Positions 6,991-12,142 of a stretch of 16,214 bases of DNA are shown here, in pieces. Source of the stretch: Nitrososphaerales archaeon TH5893. GTDB lineage: Archaea > Thermoproteota > Nitrososphaeria > Nitrososphaerales > Nitrososphaeraceae. The first letter of the stretch is position 1, and each line of letters opens with the position of its first letter. Location of the stretch: positions 1-16,214 of the forward strand of contig JAATVT010000001.1 of the NCBI GenBank assembly GCA_014523685.1. The letters run 5' to 3'. Position numbers and translations under genes: made by a program. The notes beneath the pieces are model-generated. The model was not told the origin of the DNA, made no database searches, and saw only the letters and a program-made list of their open reading frames with translations.

Positions 6991-6999
6991 ATATTATAA
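6991..6999 (-). promoter_or_regulatory. TATA box of the receiver-domain gene
   Basis: The sequence is ATATTATAA in an almost pure AT stretch, centred about 29 nt before ATG 6966. The predicted transcript has little or no leader. Confidence 0.55.
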
Positions 7000-7138
7000 T
7001 ATAGAAGCAAATCACTCCCTGATCTCTTGAATTATTATATGCTAGCATCGCTCTTAAAGTTGTAGTTTTATTAATTTAACAAAGTAAACTTAGAATGTGC
7101 AGATGTCATTTACACTCACAAACATGCTCATCCACCGG

Positions 7139-7222
7139 TTAGATTAGTATCATTAATAGTACAACTAACAATAATACAATGGTTATAGCGAGTGCTACTC
7201 TTCTAAATGTGACTGGTCTCAT
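7139..7222 (-). CDS. 27-aa single-helix membrane microprotein, probably leaderless
   Basis: The frame runs from ATG 7222 to TAA 7139. The peptide has a basic start (MRPVTFRRVAL) followed by an unbroken hydrophobic run to the end (AITIVLLLVVLLMILI). This is a one-helix membrane protein, N-terminus inside by the positive-inside rule. TTTATATAAA, a textbook archaeal TATA box, is centred 26.5 nt before the ATG, the distance expected for a leaderless mRNA. It sits in the 389-nt gap between the receiver gene and the 7356 gene, all on the minus strand, and has its own promoter. It could be a small subunit or regulator of a membrane complex; nothing shows which one. It would be missed by ordinary gene callers. 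Confidence 0.6.
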   Translation of the reverse strand: MRPVTFRRVALAITIVLLLVVLLMILI

Positions 7223-7243
7223 ACGGAAAAACTGTGTCTACAG

Positions 7244-7253
7244 TTTATATAAA
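7244..7253 (-). promoter_or_regulatory. Consensus TATA box for the 27-aa membrane microprotein
   Basis: TTTATATAAA is perfectly palindromic, extended to GTTTATATAAAC. Centre to minus-strand ATG 7222 is 26.5 nt. Being palindromic, it could also fire rightwards, but no convincing gene lies there. Confidence 0.65.
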
Positions 7254-7271
7254 CAGCTAAAAGCAAAAACC

Positions 7272-7292
7272 AAAAGCTTTCTTGCGGCTTTT
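7272..7292 (-). terminator. Short hairpin and T-rich tail after the 7356-7943 gene
   Basis: On the minus strand AAAAGC and GCTTTT pair over 6 bp around a 9-nt loop. GG, TTTTT and GCTTTT follow, a T-rich tract of the kind that ends archaeal transcripts. It lies about 65 nt past the stop at 7356 and just before the microprotein promoter. Confidence 0.4.
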
Positions 7293-7355
7293 ACTATTAG
7301 TGACTTTCAAAGAGGTGCAAAGAGTAGTCTAATCCCATTCTCAACTATATTCAGT

Positions 7356-7943
7356 TCAGCCTACCGGAGGAGCACCTGGTGATAGATCATTTCCTCCTTC
7401 CGCTTCTGATTCCGTTTCATCCATTTGATCTACAACTTCTTCCTGGTCTTCATCATTGCTATCTCCTTCCTCTGCTGCCGTCGCTTGTTGAACATCGCCG
7501 CTAGTTGTGTTTAAGGACAAATCTACGAACTCAGGTCTACTCGCAGGAGAATTATCACCCGTTTTGCACATTAGTTCTAAATTCTTGACTGTAGCTATGC
7601 ATGCTTTATACCCCTCACCTGAGTTCATAGTTAGATTTGGAAACGTTGCTACGTATTCTATAAGGTGACCTCCTCCCTCGCTAACATTTAATGGAACTAC
7701 GTCAGGCCCTGATGCATCAAATAGCTTTACCTTTGCGTCCTGATCTTTTGCTGTAACTATTGCAATTACATCACCCTTAGATTCGTCTACTCCAAATATT
7801 GTCAAAATGACTTTAAAAATGTCAGTTCCTAGTCCTGTCTCTGCCTGCACAGGACCTGTTGTAATAAATACAACTGCAATAGATATAAGAACAATTATCA
7901 CTGCTATAGGCAATAGGTAAACAATACCGCTTCGAATATGCAT
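7356..7943 (-). CDS. Membrane-anchored extracytoplasmic protein with acidic tail
   Basis: The 195-residue protein has an N-terminal signal peptide or anchor (residues 8-30, IVYLLPIAVIIVLISIAVVF). A domain follows at about 36-145, with beta-rich segments GDVIAIVTAKDQDAKVKLFD and LIEYVATFPNLTMNSGEGYK, two Cys (YKACIAT and LELMCKTG) that could form a disulfide, and the close NSPASRPEFVDLSL. The last 45 residues are strongly acidic (EEGDSNDEDQEEVVDQMDET) and probably disordered. Sequons NVS, NLT and NTT are present. I recall related exported proteins in Nitrososphaeria, all of unknown function. A TATA-like ACTTATTTAG about 27 nt upstream suggests a leaderless mRNA. Confidence 0.82.
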   Translation of the reverse strand: MHIRSGIVYLLPIAVIIVLISIAVVFITTGPVQAETGLGTDIFKVILTIFGVDESKGDVIAIVTAKDQDAKVKLFDASGPDVVPLNVSEGGGHLIEYVATFPNLTMNSGEGYKACIATVKNLELMCKTGDNSPASRPEFVDLSLNTTSGDVQQATAAEEGDSNDEDQEEVVDQMDETESEAEGGNDLSPGAPPVG

Positions 7944-8013
7944 GATTAGAAAATCAAATCCCTAACTAAATAAGTCACAGGTAAACAAAAATGATAAGTT
8001 AGTCCATAAATTA

Positions 8014-8283
8014 TTACAAAGTATTCTTAAGACTCATCGCTTTATCGGCCTTTTCCCTTTGTCTCTTTAATTGTTCTGGACATCTAATTGAAGAAGCAGT
8101 TTTTAGTTTAATATTATTGGGACTATGACCAGCAAACCTTAATCGTTTTATATGTATTGTAGGTTTTATTGCTGAAGCTCCTAATAATCTGAGATTTTGG
8201 TTATAGATGGAAGAGATATCACCGTTTAGGCTTAATGCTTTATGCGCTTTTTCTAATTCCTGAGTTGTACATAATTCACACAA
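8014..8283 (-). CDS. Small basic protein with N-terminal CxxC
   Basis: The 89-codon frame begins at TTG 8283 and no ATG is available; an in-frame stop lies four codons upstream. It begins with a CxxC pair (CELCTTQ). A third Cys sits in SIRCPEQLKRQREKADKAMS. A loosely repeated helix (LEKAHKALSLN and REKADKAMSLK) occurs near both ends. The middle is basic (IHIKRLRFAGHSPNNIKLK), suggesting nucleic-acid contact. It is divergent from the coiled-coil gene at 8364, with a 14-bp AT palindrome between them. The family is unrecognised. The TTG start and modest composition make this a medium call. Confidence 0.45.
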   Translation of the reverse strand: MCELCTTQELEKAHKALSLNGDISSIYNQNLRLLGASAIKPTIHIKRLRFAGHSPNNIKLKTASSIRCPEQLKRQREKADKAMSLKNTL

Positions 8284-8292
8284 TTTAATTCG

Positions 8293-8306
8293 TTATAATA
8301 TTATAA
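8293..8306. promoter_or_regulatory. Palindromic AT element between divergent genes
   Basis: TTATAATATTATAA is a perfect 14-bp palindrome and can serve as a TATA box in either direction. For the plus-strand gene it predicts a start near 8326, with a 38-nt leader to ATG 8364. For the minus-strand gene only the neighbouring CTATTATAAT lies at a suitable distance from TTG 8283. Confidence 0.45.
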
Positions 8307-8363
8307 TAGACAAATGAAAAAGCTTTTCTCTTAATGAATGAATATTAAATAATAGATTATTAG

Positions 8364-8705
8364 ATGCCATCATTTTATTCACCGACATATTATGAAGATC
8401 GAAAAAGAGAACATGACTTTTATATAAACCTAGGAAATCAATGTAAAAAAGCTGAAGAGCATAGACAGGCTTTAAGAAAAGCTCGGATGGAATTACAGAA
8501 AGAAGAAAGATGTTATCTCGTTTTGCAGGAGTATAATAAAAAAGTGGATGAGGCGAAGAGGGTGCTGGAAAAGAATAAGAAATTATCACATGCTTTAATG
8601 GAATATAATTATAATAAAGATAGGGAGTTGGTTTTATTACCGGATAGAATAGCTTGGCGTGATTGCCTTCCCTTTCTATTAGATAATAACACCGAAATTG
8701 AATGA
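8364..8705 (+). CDS. Coiled-coil protein, 113 aa
   Basis: After a Tyr-rich start (MPSFYSPTYYEDRKREHDFY), residues about 20-85 form one long charged helix with heptad spacing (CKKAEEHRQALRKARMELQK, then KKVDEAKRVLEKNKKLSHAL). A short globular-looking end has PDRIAWRDCLPFLLDN. There is no signal peptide. It probably acts as a cytosolic dimeric or scaffolding protein. The candidate structured RNA starts 13 nt beyond the stop on the opposite strand, so the gene and the RNA converge. The opposite strand is also open here (8293-8589) but has poorer composition. The family is not recognised. Confidence 0.6.
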   Translation: MPSFYSPTYYEDRKREHDFYINLGNQCKKAEEHRQALRKARMELQKEERCYLVLQEYNKKVDEAKRVLEKNKKLSHALMEYNYNKDRELVLLPDRIAWRDCLPFLLDNNTEIE

Positions 8706-8718
8706 AAAGTTCAAAGCA

Positions 8719-8836
8719 GGTAATAGAGGAGTCGAATGTCGAATATCATTTGTAGAACGATTCGCGGGTGCTTTTGTCCTTCCTTGGGTCGACATACAAA
8801 GGGCGGACTTATGGCAACCATCTATCCTCTATTACC
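8719..8836 (-). ncRNA. Candidate 118-nt structured RNA with paired ends
   Basis: The minus-strand segment begins GGTAATAGAGGA and ends TCCTCTATTACC, a perfect 12-bp closing helix. Inside are two more helices. P2 pairs 8805-8808 with 8776-8779 and 8799-8802 with 8782-8785, across a 2x2 internal loop. P3 pairs 8756-8764 with 8745-8750 and 8740-8742, nine pairs with one G-U and a 2-nt bulge. This gives a three-way junction. A minus-strand TATA box (TTTAATA, 8860-8866) is centred 27 nt before the first G, the spacing expected for an archaeal start. It lacks the conserved loop sequences of 5S rRNA and does not fold as a tRNA. No good ORF fills it, only 36 codons of poor quality. The class is unknown. 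Confidence 0.5.
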
Positions 8837-8892
8837 TAATAAGTACACTAGATGGTTCATATTAAATTAGAATGATGACAATGTATACAAAA
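8837..8892 (-). promoter_or_regulatory. Promoter repeat copy A (upstream of the candidate RNA)
   Basis: This is one of two near-identical copies. On the minus strand it reads TTTTGTATACATTGTCATC, then ATTCTAATTTAATA (TATA), then a less conserved 23-nt spacer ending GTACTTATTA. TGTATACA is an 8-bp palindrome and a plausible regulator site. The spacer ends exactly where the RNA's closing helix begins. Confidence 0.55.
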
Positions 8893-8909
8893 AATCGAAA
8901 TATGCTTCA

Positions 8910-9035
8910 TTATGCCTTTATCTCCTTATTTCTTACGACTTGCATGCATACGTCACAAAGTACTGTCGTATAGTTTCCGCACATTCTCCAATGATAGTCG
9001 TGTCCTAGTTCTGGATGCTCAAATGTACAAGTCAT
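8910..9035 (-). CDS. 41-aa zinc-ribbon-like microprotein
   Basis: The frame runs from ATG 9035 to TAA 8910. Four Cys and three His fit a small metal-binding fold: MTCTFEHPELGHDYHWRMCG, then VLCDVCMQVV. The CDVC knuckle resembles one half of a zinc ribbon; MTC and RMC could supply other ligands. The end is basic (RNKEIKA). The gene lies between promoter repeats A and B, and repeat B puts a TATA box 46 nt before the ATG, with a predicted 20-nt leader. It therefore seems to share regulation with the candidate RNA, which lies downstream on the same strand. A DNA- or RNA-binding role is inferred from size and Cys content only. A plus-strand frame over the same bases (starting at the ATG in repeat A) looks poorer. 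Confidence 0.5.
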   Translation of the reverse strand: MTCTFEHPELGHDYHWRMCGNYTTVLCDVCMQVVRNKEIKA

Positions 9036-9057
9036 TAGTCTTCATCCTTACTCTTAC

Positions 9058-9110
9058 TAATAAGTACATTAGATTGCTATTAAATTAGAATGATGACAAT
9101 GTATACAAAA
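9058..9110 (-). promoter_or_regulatory. Promoter repeat copy B (upstream of the zinc-ribbon-like gene)
   Basis: It is identical to copy A from TTTTGTATACA through TTTAATA on the minus strand, then diverges in the spacer with a 3-bp deletion and substitutions. The TATA box is at 9078-9084 and the predicted start near 9055. Copies A and B begin 221 bp apart. Confidence 0.55.
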
Positions 9111-9164
9111 GTAGCAATGAAAAAAGCTTTTAGATTTCGGCTTCTTTTGATTAGTTAATTAATT

Positions 9165-9444
9165 ATGGTTCAGACACAAATAACCATGATTAGAAACTTC
9201 GACGGTTCCCAAACCTTACGCAAACATAGCGATGGTAGCACACTCCCATATTCAGGGCCTAACCTTACTACAATGCTGTCGGGAGTAACAGACTATCTTT
9301 GTACTTCAGAGTATAAATGCTAACAATTATCGATATCCATTCACACTCCAAGCGAGAAATCAAACAGAGTTTACAACTGCAAACTTTGAGACCGCGTGGA
9401 ATCTCTTATTAGGACATCCAGATCAACCGTTTGGAAAACTCTAG
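9165..9444 (+). pseudogene. Frameshifted gene of unknown function
   Basis: Frame 1 runs from ATG 9165 to TAA 9321 (52 aa, starting MVQTQITMIRNFDGSQTLRK). The +1 frame, open from 9289 to TAG 9442, carries another clearly protein-like part (NANNYRYPFTLQARNQTEFT, then FETAWNLLLGHPDQPFGKL). That second part has no start codon. Joining them by skipping one base between about 9289 and 9320, for example after GACTAT, gives a plausible chain of about 92 residues. Three explanations are possible: a disrupted gene, a sequencing error, or +1 programmed frameshifting, for which I see no known slippery site. It converges with the minus-strand gene at 9457, 12 nt apart. The family is unrecognised. Confidence 0.55.
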
Positions 9445-9456
9445 CTTCGGACAGTT

Positions 9457-9930
9457 TTAGCTGATTTCGATAGACTGGGTTTTTCCATATGCAGGTTTTC
9501 CATCATCACCCAATTTCTGACCCGCATTGATGGCATTCCGAACTAATGATTCTACGTATTTGTTCACTGCAGAAGCCTGTTGCCTAGAATCCTCCGGTCT
9601 TCCTGGATCTACCGATTTCGCCTTAAAGACCCACCCAGACCAACATGCCAATATTATTGACAATGCAAGCATGTTCATCTCATTACTGCGATTATCATAT
9701 GATTTACCTTCTTTCTCTGTTACCTCGCGGTGGATCTCTTTTTCCAGCTTTTTGGCCAGTCCTGCACCGCCTTTCAGAACAATATTGAACTTGTCTTCAT
9801 CTAGGAATATACCTTTTCTTCCTAGCTTTCTTTCGGATTCATTAATTGCGTTATCCATAAGATGTTGTATCTCTTGTGCATAATACGAAATATCTATCGC
9901 CAAATCTAGGATCACTGTAGGTTTACTCAT
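9457..9930 (-). CDS. Unrecognised cytosolic 157-aa protein
   Basis: The gene runs from ATG 9930 to TAA 9457. There is no signal peptide. Residues 1-80 are helical and charged (DISYYAQEIQHLMDNAINES, then GLAKKLEKEIHREVTEKEGK). A hydrophobic stretch (MLALSIILACWSGWVFKAK, about 86-104) is long enough to be a buried helix or a membrane segment. The C-terminal part (SAVNKYVESLVRNAINAGQK) is helical again. The genes around it (the frameshifted gene, the start-less 9998 frame) suggest a strain-variable island. I do not recognise the family and offer no function. Confidence 0.7.
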   Translation of the reverse strand: MSKPTVILDLAIDISYYAQEIQHLMDNAINESERKLGRKGIFLDEDKFNIVLKGGAGLAKKLEKEIHREVTEKEGKSYDNRSNEMNMLALSIILACWSGWVFKAKSVDPGRPEDSRQQASAVNKYVESLVRNAINAGQKLGDDGKPAYGKTQSIEIS

Positions 9931-9997
9931 TTAAAAGCTAAAGTTTTGACTTACCTTATCATTTCATTTGCTTTGCCATCCACGTAGCTAGCGACAT

Positions 9998-10216
9998 TTA
10001 CGTTTCTTGCTTACTTACGAGTCCAACGTAAAATCCATCAACTGATGATAACTTTCCACGCCAATACGGTGACAATAAAGGCTCAGTAGACGAGGGTTGA
10101 TAAATTGCTACTTTGTTTAGATGGATGTACTCCGGTCTTCCTTCCTGTCCATTAATACCCTTAGTTCGAAGTTGCGTCATGAAATTCTTGTAATCCTCAG
10201 AATAGGATTTCCACAT
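9998..10216 (-). CDS. Unrecognised 72-aa protein, possibly 5'-truncated
   Basis: ATG 10216 gives 72 residues (MWKSYSEDYKNFMTQLRTKG, then RPEYIHLNKVAIYQPSS, then GKLSSVDGFYVGLVS). The frame is open another 17 codons upstream to a TAA at 10268. That part also looks coding (SRKTKAIPFTDDEVELG) but has no start codon, so the true N-terminus may have been lost or frameshifted. A minus-strand GCTAAAATCC near 10294 could be the promoter. The gene lies 67 nt upstream of the 157-aa gene on the same strand, perhaps in one transcript. There is no signal peptide, Cys or known motif. Confidence 0.5.
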   Translation of the reverse strand: MWKSYSEDYKNFMTQLRTKGINGQEGRPEYIHLNKVAIYQPSSTEPLLSPYWRGKLSSVDGFYVGLVSKQET

Positions 10217-10297
10217 TCCTAACTCAACCTCATCGTCAGTAAAGGGGATAGCTTTCGTCTTTCTAGATTAGGATTCCTCAAGGAGGGTGGATTTTAG

Positions 10298-10331
10298 CCG
10301 CCCCCAAATTGTTGCCCGAGGGGGTTTGCGG
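10298..10331 (-). terminator. GC-rich hairpin behind the 10344-10634 gene
   Basis: CCGC+CCCC (10298-10305) pairs with GGGG+GCGG (10321-10331) with a TTT bulge, beginning 13 nt past the stop. It stands out in AT-rich surroundings. No T-run follows on the minus strand, so it may stabilise the 3' end rather than terminate. Confidence 0.35.
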
Positions 10332-10343
10332 TTTGGTTTATTT

Positions 10344-10634
10344 TTACTCTCCTAGACCGAACAAGGGATTTGGCTGTATGGGATTCAAATCGGGTTCCAT
10401 AATAATACCATCTTCTTCTTGTCCACAAGCCTGCTCGCCTACACCCGCCTTGATCAGATTCTGGCCACAGTTGAAGTTGAGCGAGTCGCCACTTCCAACG
10501 TTCTTTTGTTTCACTAATTGGTCTGTGTTGGTTTCACTTTCGTCGGCATAAACCGTCATTGGGGCTGTTGATAAGATTCCTGTCAATGCGGCTGCAGTTA
10601 AGATAGCTACAATCGGTAACTTCTTTTGATTCAT
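10344..10634 (-). CDS. Small exported protein with NFNCG module
   Basis: The 96-residue protein has a clear signal peptide (MNQKKLPIVAILTAAALTGI, cleavage near VYADE, about residue 31). The mature chain is hydrophilic and contains LNFNCGQNLIKAGVGEQACG, with two Cys 14 residues apart that could form a disulfide. A Pro/Asn-rich tail follows (IIMEPDLNPIQPNPLFGLGE). The block KQKN..SG.S.NFNCG.NLIKAGV is shared with the C-terminal part of the edge protein at 1-633, also at DNA level. It seems to be a family of exported proteins in soil Nitrososphaeria (from memory). Function is unknown. The TATA box 27 nt before the ATG implies a leaderless mRNA. Confidence 0.82.
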   Translation of the reverse strand: MNQKKLPIVAILTAAALTGILSTAPMTVYADESETNTDQLVKQKNVGSGDSLNFNCGQNLIKAGVGEQACGQEEDGIIMEPDLNPIQPNPLFGLGE

Positions 10635-10656
10635 GTTTAAGATAGCTATCGCCTCA

Positions 10657-10665
10657 GATTATATC
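10657..10665 (-). promoter_or_regulatory. TATA box of the 96-aa exported protein gene
   Basis: GATATAATC on the minus strand is centred 27 nt before ATG 10634. A 10-bp palindrome GATAGCTATC (10641-10650) lies between it and the start codon, where a repressor could bind. Confidence 0.55.
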
Positions 10666-10801
10666 TCAGTTGAGAAGCTAAATGCTATAGCGAGTAGGGT
10701 GATTCATTGCATTGTTTTACCTTCTCCCATATTGTAGCAAGTCTATGGGAGCTAGATTAGAGCTCTAATATTTAGACTAGAAAAAGTACTTAAATCAATT
10801 A

Positions 10802-10819
10802 TTGGAATTGAAATTCCAA
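10802..10819. repeat. Inverted repeat TTGGAATT-GA-AATTCCAA
   Basis: The 8-bp arms are perfect with a 2-bp centre, typical of a dimeric regulator site. It lies about 170 bp upstream of the 96-aa gene, in AT-rich intergenic DNA. A related TTCCAAT/ATTGGAA palindrome occurs at 15222-15235. Confidence 0.4.
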
Positions 10820-10912
10820 AATTCAATATATCAATGATGATGTAGGGGTGAAGAATCTCCTAAATCACTTGAAGGGATGACAGGCTAACAAAGGTAATAC
10901 AACAAACGGGGA

Positions 10913-10984
10913 GGCTGCAGGTGTCTCAACGAATGACTACAAAGGCTTGTATCTAAAATCGTTGAGTACTGGAATCCTGCAGCC
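10913..10984 (-). ncRNA. Long two-part hairpin, candidate small RNA
   Basis: GGCTGCAGG (10913-10921) pairs perfectly with CCTGCAGCC (10976-10984). After an asymmetric internal loop, CTCAACGA (10925-10932) pairs with TCGTTGAG (10959-10966). That is 17 pairs around a 26-nt loop. On the minus strand a TATA-like ATAAAA (11009-11014) is centred about 27 nt before the first base of the stem; no such element precedes it on the plus strand. No coding frame of quality crosses it. It could be a small RNA, a regulatory structure, or the remnant of a mobile element. Confidence 0.45.
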
Positions 10985-11084
10985 CTGATAGTAATACGCT
11001 CTATAAGCTTTTATGAAGCTCGATGACAAATTACAGAATATTCCGTAATTTCCGGAACTATTCCATCAAACTAACGTGTACTCG

Positions 11085-11102
11085 CTCACTCACTCACTCA
11101 CT
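11085..11102 (+). repeat. CTCA microsatellite
   Basis: Four CTCA units plus CT stand 8 nt beyond the stop of the 50-aa minus-strand gene. Confidence 0.7.
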
Positions 11103-11109
11103 TACACAC

Positions 11110-11262
11110 TTACCTGATATGGCTAGACTCTAGATTGTCGTTAAAAGACCTATCCATTTTAAACTTGGGAGTAATAGCTTCTAGCCACAGGTCATCAAAT
11201 GGCCTCTTTGTGAATTGTTCCAAGTTAACTATCTGTCGTGGTGCTTCGCTTGACCCCTGCAT
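11110..11262 (-). CDS. 50-aa small cytosolic protein
   Basis: The frame runs from ATG 11262 to TAA 11110. The sequence is varied and protein-like (MQGSSEAPRQIVNLEQFTKR, then PFDDLWLEAITPKFKMDRSF), with no signal peptide or Cys. A minus-strand GCATTATCC about 25 nt upstream of the ATG could be its promoter. It stands alone in a stretch otherwise thought empty. I do not recognise the family. Balanced composition with Trp, Phe and charged residues makes chance unlikely, but translation is unproven. Confidence 0.5.
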   Translation of the reverse strand: MQGSSEAPRQIVNLEQFTKRPFDDLWLEAITPKFKMDRSFNDNLESSHIR

Positions 11263-11333
11263 ATATTGACAAACTTACGGATAATGCCGATTTCAATGGC
11301 CTTTGTTCATATTGTTTATCAAAATTCTCCTGG

Positions 11334-11648
11334 TTAAACGGTAGTCGTTATAGTAAAACGAGAAAATAAATGATGAAAAAATAAAAGGGATTGTTTTTTA
11401 TTCACAGCGATATAAGTGATAGATCTCAGTAGGGAGAGGGAGTAAGGAGTAGGAAGTGGGAGATAGCTAATGTAGCTGATTCGCGAAATATATTCAGACC
11501 ACATACGAACGTATGAGCCTGCACGATTGGCGTCGGTGAGTAGTAAGGTTGCAATCCCGGATGTCCGGTAACTAAACCCTACTTTACTTAAGCTGGTTTT
11601 TCGTCTATTCATATAATCACCAAATAAAGCCAAGCCCACTTGGTTCAA
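11334..11648 (-). CDS. Doubtful 104-codon ORF
   Basis: The frame begins at TTG 11648; the first ATG is codon 13. The first 55 codons look coding (DYMNRRKTSLSKVGFSYRTS, then LLLTDANRAGSYVRMWSEYI). The second half is low in information (SYISYLPLPTPYSLSLL, then a Phe/His/Thr tail) and overlies a purine-rich tract, as expected for noncoding DNA. It may be the truncated or frameshifted end of a gene. There is no known motif. Confidence 0.3.
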   Translation of the reverse strand: MNQVGLALFGDYMNRRKTSLSKVGFSYRTSGIATLLLTDANRAGSYVRMWSEYISRISYISYLPLPTPYSLSLLRSITYIAVNKKQSLLFFHHLFSRFTITTTV

Positions 11649-11674
11649 GTCTGCTTTAATATCTTGGTGGGTGT

Positions 11675-11761
11675 ATGCACACTATACAAAATGTATTGGT
11701 TGGAGTTATTTCAGCGTTCATAGTTTGTGCTTCTGCGGTATTTGTTGCCTTAGGTGGATAG
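11675..11761 (+). CDS. 28-aa single-helix membrane microprotein
   Basis: The frame runs from ATG 11675 to TAG 11759. The peptide has a short polar start (MHTIQN) and a hydrophobic helix to the end (VLVGVISAFIVCASAVFVAL, then GG). Composition is strongly biased to V, A, I, L and F with no charged residues, so it should lie in the membrane. AT-rich elements precede it: CTTTAATATC 17 nt before the ATG is too close, while ATATAATC near 11610 would give a leader of about 36 nt. It resembles the microprotein at 7139-7222 in size and build, not in sequence. The partner is unknown. Confidence 0.45.
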   Translation: MHTIQNVLVGVISAFIVCASAVFVALGG

Positions 11762-11998
11762 TTCTGTCATATGAGGTGTCACCAGCATTAAAAAAAGTAC
11801 TGTTAGAACAAAAGTAGGTGAAGTTATTCCTGACATACAATAATATTTGAATTCATGTTATTAGGTTTTTTGATCTCATCTTGCTAGGGCGGCACTGAAT
11901 TTCCTAACTAATTATGGTACTAATGGAGAACTACATCAAACTAATCACAGTCTCAAATAATATCAAGGAGGCTTCTCTAGATTTTATACATAGTCATT

Positions 11999-12142
11999 TT
12001 ATTTCATGTCGAACACCATAACAAGATGATGGGCTTCTTTAAATCCTAGCAAGCCGGAGATGTCCTTGAATGCGAAGTAGTCTTCAAACCTAAAGGATCC
12101 TTCCCTACTGCAGCTAGAGAGAATTATCCGGCAGGATTTCAA
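11999..12142 (-). pseudogene. C-terminal protein fragment downstream of the kinase
   Basis: A 48-codon minus-strand frame overlaps the last codons of the kinase in another frame and ends at TAA 11999. Only a TTG (12142) can start it. The C-terminal 32 residues are clearly protein-like (GSFRFEDYFAFKDISGLLGF, then KEAHHLVMVFDMK). The first part, over the kinase gene, is not. It looks like the tail of a gene whose front was replaced or lost next to the kinase, or like an older kinase C-terminus cut off by a frameshift. The family is unrecognised. Confidence 0.4.

Noticed and set aside
7179..7382. 67-codon plus-strand frame
   Set aside because: Antisense to the microprotein, its promoter and the 3' end of the 7356 gene; low-information sequence.
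8293..8589. 98-codon minus-strand frame opposite the coiled-coil gene
   Set aside because: The coiled-coil frame has clear heptads and an ATG; the opposite frame is Leu/Phe/Ser-rich as expected for a shadow.
8719..8836. 5S rRNA or intron-bearing tRNA as identity of the paired-end RNA
   Set aside because: Length and paired ends fit 5S, but the conserved loop sequences are absent; no T-arm or anticodon arm can be drawn.
8871..9096. ATGATGA in both promoter repeats as a box C of C/D guide RNAs
   Set aside because: No CTGA box D follows at a suitable distance in either copy.
11500..11660. tRNA-like T-arm strings (GGTTGCAATCC, GGTTCAAGT)
   Set aside because: Flanking bases do not pair and no acceptor or D-arm exists.
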